From assembly GCA_049680625.1 (NCBI GenBank), contig JBAUID010000221.1:11153-75152 (forward strand): a DNA stretch of 64,000 bases, written 5' to 3'. The DNA is from JAUIAI01 sp049680625. Its GTDB lineage: Bacteria; Pseudomonadota; Gammaproteobacteria; Burkholderiales; Burkholderiaceae_E. How positions within the stretch are numbered: position 1 is the stretch's first letter; every line of letters begins with the position of its first letter. This document shows, one piece after another, positions 9,291 to 16,607 of the stretch. A program made the position numbers and the translations under genes. The notes beneath the pieces are model-generated. The model was not told where the DNA came from and ran no database searches. It worked only from the letters and a program-made list of their open reading frames with translations.

Positions 9291-10460
9291 TCAGTCAGTT
9301 ACTAAGGAGTTTGCCACTTCACGGGCTTGTTTATCTTGTTCCAGTACTTCTTCGATGGAAACTGCCGCCTTCAGCGTGTGGAGCCGGGCAACACATTCCT
9401 GGTTAATGCGGGCAATGTCATTAAAGCCAAGCCGATCATCAAGAAACGCCTGAACCGCCACTTCGTTGGCAGCGTTGAGAATACACGCGCAAGCGCCACC
9501 ACTTTGCATGGCCTGAATGGCCAGGGCAAGACAAGGGAAACGAAGCGTATCGGGTTGCTCAAAATGTAAGCGGCCAATATCGGCGAGGGACAGTCCGGCG
9601 ACCCCACTCACAATGCGCTCCGGCCACGCAAGCGCGTGGGCGATAGGCGTTCGCATATCCGGATTACCCAGTTGCGCGAGAGTTGAACCATCTTCGTATT
9701 CGACCATCGAATGAACAATGCTCTCTGGATGGATCAACACATCGATTTTGTCGTGTGATACCCCAAAAAGATAGTGGGCTTCGATAAGTTCCAGCCCCTT
9801 ATTCATCATCGTGGCCGAATCGACGGAAATTTTTCGACCCATAGACCAATTTGGGTGAGCACAGGCCTGCGCTGGGGTCGCCGCTTGCATTTCGTCGATC
9901 GACCACTCGCGAAACGGCCCTCCCGATGCGGTCAGGACTATCCGGGAAATACCGCCGTGGGTTGTGACTTCTCCGGCCGGAAGGCACTGAAAAACGGCGT
10001 TGTGCTCGCTGTCAATCGGCAACACCGTGGCACCAGCATGGCGGGCGGCCGCCATGAACAAATCACCGGCCATGACCAGGGCTTCTTTGTTGGCCAGCAG
10101 GACCCGCTTACCCGAACGAGCGGCGGCCAACGTAGGCTCGAGACCGGCGGCACCGACGATTGCAGCCATTACGATGTCGACGGCCGGGGCACTGGCCACC
10201 TCGGCCAGGGCTGCCCGGCCACTCAATACTTCAGTTGTCGAACCCTGGATGAGCTTGCGCAACCGGTTCGCGCCGGTCTCGTTGGCAACAACCGCAAAGC
10301 GCGGCTGGTATTTCAGGCATTGTTCAGCCAGCAATTCAATACGCGCATGCCCGGTCAGGGCGAACAAGTCGAAGCGATCACGATGGCGCGCAATCACGTC
10401 CAGCGTACTCTGGCCAATTGACCCGGTTGCCCCCAGGACAGTGACTTGTTGTATCGTCAT
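9291..10460 (-). CDS. dxr: 1-deoxy-D-xylulose-5-phosphate reductoisomerase
   Basis: Dxr/IspC (389 aa) converts DXP to MEP with NADPH, the committed step of the non-mevalonate isoprenoid pathway. The N-terminal Rossmann motif is VLGATGSIGQSTLDVI. LLANKEALVMAG and the metal-binding LPIDSEHNAVFQC are intact. The SMGRKISVDSATMMNKGLE stretch is the second half of the active site. The first 4 bp overlap cdsA (ATGA). The pathway makes isoprenyl diphosphates for UppS, encoded in the same operon, and for the hpnCDE squalene genes at 53.7 kb. Confidence 0.97.
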   Translation of the reverse strand: MTIQQVTVLGATGSIGQSTLDVIARHRDRFDLFALTGHARIELLAEQCLKYQPRFAVVANETGANRLRKLIQGSTTEVLSGRAALAEVASAPAVDIVMAAIVGAAGLEPTLAAARSGKRVLLANKEALVMAGDLFMAAARHAGATVLPIDSEHNAVFQCLPAGEVTTHGGISRIVLTASGGPFREWSIDEMQAATPAQACAHPNWSMGRKISVDSATMMNKGLELIEAHYLFGVSHDKIDVLIHPESIVHSMVEYEDGSTLAQLGNPDMRTPIAHALAWPERIVSGVAGLSLADIGRLHFEQPDTLRFPCLALAIQAMQSGGACACILNAANEVAVQAFLDDRLGFNDIARINQECVARLHTLKAAVSIEEVLEQDKQAREVANSLVTD

Positions 10461-11296
10461 GCCAGAATCAGGTGAAGTAAACCAGCTGCGGGCATTGTCG
10501 GCAACAGCGCATCGATACGATCCAGGACACCACCGTGACCGGGCAAGCTGCGACCACTGTCTTTGACCCCGGCCTGGCGCTTAAGCATCGACTCGTGCAA
10601 GTCGCCCAGTATCGATAAGGCCGCCATTATTGCCAGCACAACAATACCGGCCAACGGACCCCAGGATGAAATGAGTAGCGTAGGCAAGCTGTTGTCTGCG
10701 CCGGGATAAGGCGCCACCAGCAGACCTGCAACAACAACCAGAAAAGCGCCACCAATTGCCCCTTCCCAGCTTTTGCCAGGGCTGATATCAGGTGCCAATT
10801 TACGTCGCCCAATTGCGCGTCCGACAAAATAAGCGCCAATATCCGCGATCCAGACGATGCACAAGGCGGCAATTAACGCGTCAGCCCCTGTTTGGCGCAG
10901 TGCGTATAAAGAAAGCCAACAGGTAAATAAGATCAGAAAAACCGGTATTGGTCCCCAGCCGGCAACCCGGTGGGCCCGTAGCCGCAGCGGAGCAGCAACT
11001 ACCCAGTAAATAAGCGACGCTACCAGCAGGGCCGGATACAAAACACCTGTCATCGCGGCGAGTGTCGCCGGCGTGCCAGTTGCTTCCAGCACCAACCAGA
11101 GCAGCCCTGACCCAAGCAAAGCGATAACCAGCCCATAGCCTGTTGCCTTACCAGTCTGCAGGCGACGCCACTCCCAGCCTGCGGTGGCCAAAAAGACGAG
11201 CGTGACAACGCCCCAGTAAACGGGATTCAGAACAAATATTGTCGGCAGAAGGACGGCCAGCAAAACCACGGCCGTCACAAGGCGTTGCCAAAGCAT
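10457..11296 (-). CDS. cdsA: Phosphatidate cytidylyltransferase
   Basis: CdsA (279 aa) makes CDP-diacylglycerol from phosphatidic acid and CTP in the inner membrane. The protein is a string of hydrophobic segments. Two family motifs are present: DISPGKSWEGAIGG (about 190) and the signature KDSGRSLPGHGGVLDRIDAL near the C-terminus, which carries metal-binding Asp residues. The start ATG shares one base with the uppS stop (TGATG), and the end overlaps dxr by 4 bp, so the three genes are tightly coupled. Confidence 0.95.
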   Translation of the reverse strand: MLWQRLVTAVVLLAVLLPTIFVLNPVYWGVVTLVFLATAGWEWRRLQTGKATGYGLVIALLGSGLLWLVLEATGTPATLAAMTGVLYPALLVASLIYWVVAAPLRLRAHRVAGWGPIPVFLILFTCWLSLYALRQTGADALIAALCIVWIADIGAYFVGRAIGRRKLAPDISPGKSWEGAIGGAFLVVVAGLLVAPYPGADNSLPTLLISSWGPLAGIVVLAIMAALSILGDLHESMLKRQAGVKDSGRSLPGHGGVLDRIDALLPTMPAAGLLHLILA

Positions 11297-12072
11297 CAGG
11301 CGGTCAACTGGGCACTGGTTCGCCCAAAACGCCGTTCCCGGACAGCAAAACTGGTCAATGCCAGTTCAAACGCCTTCTTGTCAAAATCAGGCCAGAACGT
11401 ATCGGTGAAATACAGCTCAGAATAAGCGAGCTGCCAGAGTAAAAAATTACTAATACGTTGTTCACCACCAGTTCGAATAAATAGATCCGGCTCGGGGGCG
11501 TAGGCCATAGCCAGATAAGAAGACAATCCCGCTTCGGTGATTTTTTCAGGGTCGGCAGCCAACTCCGGGTGCTCGCGAAGCAATCGGGCTGTCGCCTGAA
11601 TGACGTCCCAGCGTCCACCGTAGTTCGCTGCAATTGTAAGTACCAATCGGGAATTATTCGCTGTGCGCTGCTCTGCCTGGCGAATCAGGGTCTGCAGTTT
11701 GTCATCGAAGCGAGACATATCTCCGACAACCCGCAGCCGAATTCCGTTGCCCCGAAGCTGCGCAAGCTCACGCTCAAGGGTACGCATGAACAGCCGCATC
11801 AACACAGTAACTTCTTCAGCGGGACGTCGCCAGTTCTCAGAACTGAAGGCAAACAAGGTCAGGTAGTCAACTCCGCTTTCAACCGCAGCTTCGACCGTGG
11901 TACGGACAGCCTCAACCCCGCGCACATGGCCCGCCACCCGAGGCAGGTGGCGTTTCGTTGCCCACCGACCATTGCCATCCATGATGATCGCCACGTGCTT
12001 CGGACCACCATTGGATTCTGACATTGCACGTACGGAAGCTGAATGTGTCGGCGCATTCATCTGGGGGGACAA
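11296..12072 (-). CDS. uppS: Undecaprenyl diphosphate synthase
   Basis: UppS (up to 258 aa) is a cis-prenyltransferase that builds the C55 carrier lipid for peptidoglycan and O-antigen. The catalytic Asp lies in HVAIIMDGNGRWATKRHLPR. LTLFAFSSENWRRP and LFIRTGGEQRISNFLLWQ are diagnostic. The start is uncertain: TTG at 12072 gives 25 residues before HVAIIMDG, and internal ATGs at 12060 and 12024 are alternatives. None has a strong ribosome site. It is co-transcribed with frr (14-bp spacer) and cdsA. Confidence 0.95.
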   Translation of the reverse strand: MSPQMNAPTHSASVRAMSESNGGPKHVAIIMDGNGRWATKRHLPRVAGHVRGVEAVRTTVEAAVESGVDYLTLFAFSSENWRRPAEEVTVLMRLFMRTLERELAQLRGNGIRLRVVGDMSRFDDKLQTLIRQAEQRTANNSRLVLTIAANYGGRWDVIQATARLLREHPELAADPEKITEAGLSSYLAMAYAPEPDLFIRTGGEQRISNFLLWQLAYSELYFTDTFWPDFDKKAFELALTSFAVRERRFGRTSAQLTA

Positions 12073-12086
12073 GAGATGACTGCCAC

Positions 12087-12647
12087 TTAGACAGTCATAA
12101 TCTCCTGCTCTTTTTTCTCAAGGATTTTGTCAATTTCCGCAATGTAGCGGTCGGTCAGCTTTTGAATATCATCCTGCGCGCGACGCTCGTCGTCTTCGGA
12201 AATCTCTTTGTCCTTGAGGAGTTTTTTAAAACTATCGTTAGCATCGCGACGCAGGTTCCGAACCGCCACCTTTCCCTGTTCGCTATCACCACGAACAACT
12301 TTCACAAGTTCTTTGCGACGCTCCTCTGAAAGTGGCGGCATCGGCACTCGGATCAAATCACCAACTGTTGCCGGATTAAGACCAAGGTCAGAATCTCGTA
12401 TCGCCTTGTCAATCGCTGTAACCAGCTTTTTCTCCCAGGGTGTCACTGCAATAGTCCGTGAGTCGGAGAGGGTTACGCTGGCCACTTGGGATACCGGCAC
12501 CATCGAGCCATAGTAGTCAACCATGACGTGATCCAACAAACCTGTACTGGCACGTCCGGTGCGAATTTTCGACAAACTGGTTTGCAGAGATTCCAGCGAT
12601 TTTTGCATCTTCGCTTCTGAAGCCCGCATGACTTCGGCAATACTCAT
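12087..12647 (-). CDS. frr: Ribosome recycling factor
   Basis: Frr (186 aa) splits post-termination ribosomes together with EF-G. The start is ATG at 12647 with GGGAG 5 nt upstream, giving MSIAEVMRASEAKMQKSLES and the usual family length; a longer frame reaching 12698 would overlap pyrH and lacks a start signal. SKIRTGRASTGLLDHVMVDY and the PPLSEERRKELVK segment are the conserved parts of the three-helix bundle and hinge. It lies 19 bp after pyrH. Confidence 0.97.
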   Translation of the reverse strand: MSIAEVMRASEAKMQKSLESLQTSLSKIRTGRASTGLLDHVMVDYYGSMVPVSQVASVTLSDSRTIAVTPWEKKLVTAIDKAIRDSDLGLNPATVGDLIRVPMPPLSEERRKELVKVVRGDSEQGKVAVRNLRRDANDSFKKLLKDKEISEDDERRAQDDIQKLTDRYIAEIDKILEKKEQEIMTV

Positions 12648-12666
12648 GTCGTCTCCCGTGGACAGA

Positions 12667-13392
12667 TCAAAGGTGAACCAGAGTCCCTTCGGCCTCACCT
12701 GCGATGACGCGCTTGAGCGCGCCTTCTTTTAAGATAGAAAAAACGTTGATCGGCAATCGCTGATCGCGGCACAACGCAAATGCGGTTGCGTCCATCACCT
12801 TGAGGTCTTTGGATATGGCCTCATCAAAACTGATCTGCTCGTAGCGCGTGGCAGTTGGATCTTTATTCGGATCTGCCGAATAAATACCGTCAACCTTGGT
12901 CGCTTTAAGCACAATTTCAGCGCCAATCTCTGCACCACGCAATGCTGCCGCAGTGTCGGTAGTGAAAAATGGATTACCCGTTCCGGCGGCAAAAATAACA
13001 ATTTTCCCTTCTTCCAGATAGCGAAGCGCCTTGGGCCGAATATAAGGCTCAACCACTTGTTCAATTTTTAGCGCCGACTGGACGCGCGCCTGTACGCCGG
13101 CATTAGTAAAGGCTTCTTGCAGGGCCAGCGAATTCATGACCGTGGCCAGCATGCCCATGTAGTCACCAGTTGCCCGGTCCATACCGGCCGCGCCCAGGGC
13201 AATACCACGAAATATATTGCCGCCGCCAATCACAACGGCGATCTGTGTCCCGGCCGCAGCCACCTCGGCAACCTCGTTGACCATTCGGGTCAGTGTTTCC
13301 TGGTTGATGCCAAAGGCATCATCGCCCATCAACGCCTCACCGGAGAGTTTGAGCAATACCCGCTTAAATCGTTTCCCGGCGCTCGAACTCAT
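12667..13392 (-). CDS. pyrH: UMP kinase
   Basis: PyrH (241 aa) is the bacterial amino-acid-kinase-fold enzyme that phosphorylates UMP to UDP, and it is allosterically controlled by GTP and UTP. Motifs: RVLLKLSGEALMGD at the N-terminus, VVIGGGNIFRG, the FAAGTGNPFFTTDTAAALRG nucleotide-binding region, and KATKVDGIYSADP. It lies between tsf and frr, the standard order. The 103-bp gap to tsf holds a perfect 11-bp hairpin, listed separately. Confidence 0.97.
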   Translation of the reverse strand: MSSSAGKRFKRVLLKLSGEALMGDDAFGINQETLTRMVNEVAEVAAAGTQIAVVIGGGNIFRGIALGAAGMDRATGDYMGMLATVMNSLALQEAFTNAGVQARVQSALKIEQVVEPYIRPKALRYLEEGKIVIFAAGTGNPFFTTDTAAALRGAEIGAEIVLKATKVDGIYSADPNKDPTATRYEQISFDEAISKDLKVMDATAFALCRDQRLPINVFSILKEGALKRVIAGEAEGTLVHL

Positions 13393-13456
13393 ATCAACCT
13401 AACTCCTGCTAATGGGCTAATTTGTAATTTGGTAATTTGGTATATGAATCTATGCC

Positions 13457-13483
13457 TGCCATGGCTCTTACGGAGCCATGGCA
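13457..13483 (-). other. Perfect 11-bp inverted repeat between tsf and pyrH
   Basis: The arms TGCCATGGCTC and GAGCCATGGCA pair perfectly around a 5-nt loop. In the tsf-pyrH transcript (minus strand) it forms just after the tsf stop (13496) and 64 nt before the pyrH start. It has no following U-run, so it is not a standard Rho-independent terminator. An mRNA-stabilising or processing hairpin at the end of tsf is more likely. Between it and pyrH lies a short TAATTTGG-type direct repeat (about 13418-13440). Confidence 0.6.
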
Positions 13484-13495
13484 CAAATAACGGTT

Positions 13496-14380
13496 TTAAC
13501 GTGCTGCCGCCGCCTGTGCAGCCACTTCTGCGGCGAAGTCCGTCTCTTTCTTTTCAATTCCTTCACCGACGATGAACAACGAGAAAGACTTAACATCAGC
13601 CTTGCGCGCTTTCAGCAGCTTTTCTATTGTTTGCTTGTCGTCTTTTACGAAAGCCTGACCCAGTAAGGTGACTTCCTTCAGATACTTCTGAACCGTGCCG
13701 TCAACCATTTTGGCCACAATCTCAGCGGGCTTACCCGACTCCGCGGCTTTTTCTTCTGCAATCGTCCGTTCGCGTGCGATGTCTTCAGCCGGGACGCCGT
13801 CCTGGTTCAGTGCCCGCGGCTTAGATGCCGCGATATGCATCGCCAGATCCCGACCGAGCTCTTCGTCACCACCCTCAAGGTCAAGCAGCACACCAATTTT
13901 GCTGCCGCCGTGTATATAACTGAACAGAGACCCGACGGCCTCTACGCGAACGAAACGCCGCAGTGACAAATTCTCGCCGATCTTGCCGATTAAAGCCGTT
14001 CGGGTTGTTTCGACCGGCACCCCATCCAGTTCCAATGCGGACAGCGCCGCAACGTCAGCCGGATTACTGTCGGCAATCAGTTTTGAACAGCCCGCAGCAA
14101 ACGCCTGGAAATCATCGTTTTTAGCCACAAAGTCGGTTTCGCAGTTCATCTCGAGCATCACGCCCAGTTTTCGGTCAGCCGAAATAAACACGGCGACAAT
14201 ACCTTCAGCCGCAATTCGTGACGCAGCTTTGCTGGCCTTGTTGCCAAGTTTTACCCGCAGAATTTCTTCTGCCCGCCCCATGTCGCCATCGGCTTCAGTC
14301 AGCGCTTTTTTGCATTCCATCATTGGCGCGTCAGTTTTTTCGCGCAACTCTTTCACCATCGCAGCGGTGATAGCACTCAT
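13496..14380 (-). CDS. tsf: Translation elongation factor Ts
   Basis: EF-Ts (294 aa) is the guanine nucleotide exchange factor for EF-Tu. The N-terminal UBA-like region MSAITAAMVKELREKTDAPM and the contact motif with TDFVAKNDDF are intact. The two core subdomains and the coiled coil continue to the C-terminus, which ends in an alanine-rich tail. It follows rpsB after a 141-bp spacer containing two hairpins, as in the rpsB-tsf operon of E. coli. Confidence 0.97.
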   Translation of the reverse strand: MSAITAAMVKELREKTDAPMMECKKALTEADGDMGRAEEILRVKLGNKASKAASRIAAEGIVAVFISADRKLGVMLEMNCETDFVAKNDDFQAFAAGCSKLIADSNPADVAALSALELDGVPVETTRTALIGKIGENLSLRRFVRVEAVGSLFSYIHGGSKIGVLLDLEGGDEELGRDLAMHIAASKPRALNQDGVPAEDIARERTIAEEKAAESGKPAEIVAKMVDGTVQKYLKEVTLLGQAFVKDDKQTIEKLLKARKADVKSFSLFIVGEGIEKKETDFAAEVAAQAAAAR

Positions 14381-14455
14381 TCTTGTTCCTTATTTCTTTG
14401 GTGGTTCACAACCCGTCCTGGTTCTCGGTCCGTCCTGGCTCACGATCAATTTCCT

Positions 14456-14473
14456 GACCCGGGATACCGGGTC
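14456..14473 (-). other. 7-bp hairpin in the rpsB-tsf spacer
   Basis: GACCCGG and CCGGGTC pair perfectly around a 4-nt loop (GATA on the plus strand). It lies between the rpsB terminator-like hairpin and the tsf start. A near-duplicate of CCGTCCTGG lies next to it (about 14413 and 14430). Its function is unknown; a processing site or a second structural barrier is possible. Confidence 0.45.
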
Positions 14474-14487
14474 GGCAGGTCGGTGGG

Positions 14488-14515
14488 CAAAAAGCAGGGG
14501 GGCCGGTTCGGCCCC
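14488..14515 (-). terminator. Attenuator-like terminator between rpsB and tsf
   Basis: On the minus strand GGGGCCG-AAC-CGGCCCC is followed by CCTGC and then five T. It begins 6 bp after the rpsB stop. The U-run is short and set back, so partial read-through into tsf is expected. E. coli also has a weak terminator between rpsB and tsf that lets S2 be made in excess of EF-Ts. Confidence 0.65.
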
Positions 14516-14521
14516 GCCTTA

Positions 14522-15280
14522 TCAAGCAGCAGCCGTGCCGTCCGACTCTATTTCAACAAATTCTTCATCAGACCCGACCTCTTCGACGAGACCCTGCAAC
14601 GAAGCCTGCTTACCGGCCAAAATAGCGTCGGCAGCTGCCTGGGCATACAACCGGATCGCGCGGCCAGAATCATCGTTTCCGGGAATTACGTAGTCGATTC
14701 CGTTGGGCGAGTGATTCGTGTCCACGACTGCTATCACCGGTATACCAAGCTTTTTTGCTTCCGTGATGGCAATCTTGTGAAAGCCCACATCAACGACAAA
14801 CAAGGCGTCTGGCAGGCCATTCATCTCTTTAATGCCGCCAAGACTCTTTAACAACTTGTCGTGGTCGCGTTGGAACATCAGCCCTTCTTTCTTGGACATG
14901 CGCTCCAGGCCACCTTCTTCTAACGCCGCTTCCATATCGCGCAAGCGCTTAACGGACGCCTTAACCGTTTTGAAGTTGGTCAACATGCCGCCAAGCCAGC
15001 GCTGATCCACATAAGGCATGCCGGCACGACTTGCCTCTTCGGCTATGACTTCGCGAGCCTGACGCTTGGTGCCCACAAACAACACTGATCCGCGGTTGGC
15101 CGCCAGTTTGCCCATGTAATTCATGGCATCTTGAAACAACACCACGGTTTTTTCGAGGTTAATAATGTGAATCTTGTTGCGATGGCCAAAAATGTAAGGG
15201 GCCATACGCGGGTTCCAGAATCGAGTCTGGTGGCCGAAGTGAACGCCGGCCTCAAGCATTTGCCGCATAGATACGGTCAT
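14522..15280 (-). CDS. rpsB: Small ribosomal subunit protein S2
   Basis: S2 (252 aa) binds late to the 30S subunit and is needed for S1 docking. The start ATG at 15280 has GGAG 8 nt upstream. The N-terminal signature reads MRQMLEAGVHFGHQTRFWNP, and RWLGGMLTNFKTVKASVKRL follows. The C-terminal tail is acidic (ending IESDGTAAA). In gammaproteobacteria S2 represses its own mRNA through the 5' leader, and a structured leader element is visible upstream (15367-15399). Confidence 0.98.
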   Translation of the reverse strand: MTVSMRQMLEAGVHFGHQTRFWNPRMAPYIFGHRNKIHIINLEKTVVLFQDAMNYMGKLAANRGSVLFVGTKRQAREVIAEEASRAGMPYVDQRWLGGMLTNFKTVKASVKRLRDMEAALEEGGLERMSKKEGLMFQRDHDKLLKSLGGIKEMNGLPDALFVVDVGFHKIAITEAKKLGIPVIAVVDTNHSPNGIDYVIPGNDDSGRAIRLYAQAAADAILAGKQASLQGLVEEVGSDEEFVEIESDGTAAA

Positions 15281-15366
15281 GAAAATTACTCCAGATTGGG
15301 TTTGGTCTTACAGATGCTGATTGGAACCAGAGAAAATCATCCTTCCCGGCTCAAGCTCGCCGGCCA

Positions 15367-15399
15367 GCCATGTACCGCGGCATACCGCCATGTACCGCG
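15367..15399 (-). promoter_or_regulatory. Possible rpsB leader structure (S2 autoregulation candidate)
   Basis: About 90-120 nt upstream of the rpsB start the minus strand carries two direct copies of GCGGTACATGGC. They flank a small perfect hairpin, GCGG-TATG-CCGC. rpsB leaders in gammaproteobacteria are known to be bound by S2 for feedback repression. The assignment here rests only on position and on the repeat-hairpin arrangement, so the role is inferred. Confidence 0.3.
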
Positions 15400-15580
15400 T
15401 TGTACCGTTCAATCAGGCATTAAACAAACAACGTCTTGCTCAATGCCTGGTCAAATGTGCTGCCGTCACCCAATGCCACAACATCTGCGCTATTTCTGCG
15501 ATCAATCGACACTTAAAGACCTACCAAAAGACTGCCAACAAACTACCAGCAGACATTGAAAAGCCGCTAAGCCGCCCTAT

Positions 15581-15726
15581 GGATCTCCTTTGGATACCCT
15601 GTTTTGGATGCCCTTTGGATCTCCACTGGGTTTCCGCTGGGTTTCCAGTGGGTTTCCAGTGGGTTTCCGCTGGGTTTCCATTGGGTTTCCATTGGGTTTC
15701 CATTGGGTTTCCATTGAGTTCCATAG
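15581..15726. repeat. 11-bp tandem array (about 13 units) in the rpsB-map spacer
   Basis: Eight in-register copies of GGGTTTCCNNT start at 15628, 15639, 15650, 15661, 15672, 15683, 15694 and 15705. A degenerate copy follows at 15716. Upstream are GGATGCCCTTT, GGATCTCCACT and GGATCTCCTTT, with one irregular 14-bp unit. The unit is close to one DNA helical turn, so all copies face the same side of the helix. The array fills much of the 496-bp spacer between the divergent rpsB and map genes and ends 51 bp before the map start. It is open in several frames, but only because it has no stop codons. The rest of the spacer holds the rpsB leader and no gene. Confidence 0.9.
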
Positions 15727-15764
15727 GATGCCCGCAATTAGGCGCTCGACGACCGCAGATAACC

Positions 15765-15776
15765 TATAATATTAGC
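15765..15776 (+). promoter_or_regulatory. Promoter -10 box of map, predicting a leaderless mRNA
   Basis: A perfect TATAAT (15765-15770) is followed by six bases, ATTAGC, and then the map ATG. A transcript starting at the normal distance from this box would begin at or within a base or two of the A of ATG. There is no Shine-Dalgarno in front of the ATG. No strong -35 is visible. Confidence 0.55.
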
Positions 15777-16607
15777 ATGCCTATAGAAATCAAGACCAGC
15801 GAAGATATCGCGGCGATGCGGGTGGCCGGCCGTCTCGCGTCTGAAGTCCTCGACTTCATTACCCCCCATGTCCAGCCCGGCATTTCAACCGGCGAACTGG
15901 ACCGTCTTTGCCACGAGTATATGGTAGATATTCAGGGGACAATCCCGGCGCCACTGAACTATGCCCCCCCTGGCTACAGCCCGTTCCCAAAGTCTATCTG
16001 CACCTCAGTAAATCACCAGGTGTGTCACGGTATTCCCGGCGACAAAGTTCTTAAAGCCGGGGACGTTGTCAATCTGGACATCACCGTCATCAAAGACGGG
16101 TATCACGGAGATACCAGCCGAATGTTCGCGGTAGGCGAAATTTCGATCGCCGCTGCCCGCCTTAACGAAATCACCCGGGAATGCATGTGGCTGGGGATAG
16201 ACGCAATCAGGCCAGGCGCAACTACAGGTGATATTGGCTACGTGATTGCCCGGCACGCGGACGCCAACAACTACTCTGTCGTCCGCGAATTTTGTGGTCA
16301 TGGTATCGGCAAGCGCTTCCACGAAGAACCCCAAATTCTGCATTACGGCCGCCCGGGTACCGGGCCCCGACTGGAAGCCGGCATGATTTTCACGGTGGAA
16401 CCAATGATCAACGCCGGGCGCAGAGAGGTACGCGAGCTGTCCGACGGCTGGACAATTGTGACCAAAGACCGCAGCCTGTCTGCACAATGGGAGCACACAG
16501 TGCTGGTGACCGAAGACGGTTACGATGTCCTGACGGTATCGGCCGGTGCGCCGGGTAAACCGGAAATCCTCAGCGCTTCACCTGAGCAACGCGAAAAAGC
16601 CAGCTAA
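15777..16607 (+). CDS. map: Methionine aminopeptidase, type I
   Basis: Map (276 aa) removes the initiator Met from nascent proteins with a two-metal centre. The metal ligands are in place: VNLDITVIKDGYHGDTSRMF (two Asp), FCGHGIGKRFHEEPQ (His), FTVEPMI (Glu) and WEHTVLVT (Glu). I start at ATG 15777, because MPIEIKTSEDIAAMRVAGRL is the family N-terminus. The frame stays open to 15321, but that extension is made of the tandem repeat. glnD begins at the next base after the map stop. The head-to-head position with rpsB is conserved in gammaproteobacteria. Confidence 0.97.
   Translation: MPIEIKTSEDIAAMRVAGRLASEVLDFITPHVQPGISTGELDRLCHEYMVDIQGTIPAPLNYAPPGYSPFPKSICTSVNHQVCHGIPGDKVLKAGDVVNLDITVIKDGYHGDTSRMFAVGEISIAAARLNEITRECMWLGIDAIRPGATTGDIGYVIARHADANNYSVVREFCGHGIGKRFHEEPQILHYGRPGTGPRLEAGMIFTVEPMINAGRREVRELSDGWTIVTKDRSLSAQWEHTVLVTEDGYDVLTVSAGAPGKPEILSASPEQREKAS

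Noticed and set aside
15521..15724. 67-codon minus-strand frame with an NGNPAETQWKP-type peptide repeat
   Set aside because: The peptide repeat is the direct translation of the 11-bp DNA repeat in the opposite strand; no ribosome site and no non-repetitive sequence to support a gene.
15581..15726. CRISPR array
   Set aside because: Units are 11 bp and contiguous, without spacers; no cas genes anywhere in the window.
15321..15776. N-terminal extension of map by 152 codons
   Set aside because: The frame is open only because the 11-bp array contains no stops; the conserved protein begins at 15777 and a promoter -10 lies inside the extension.
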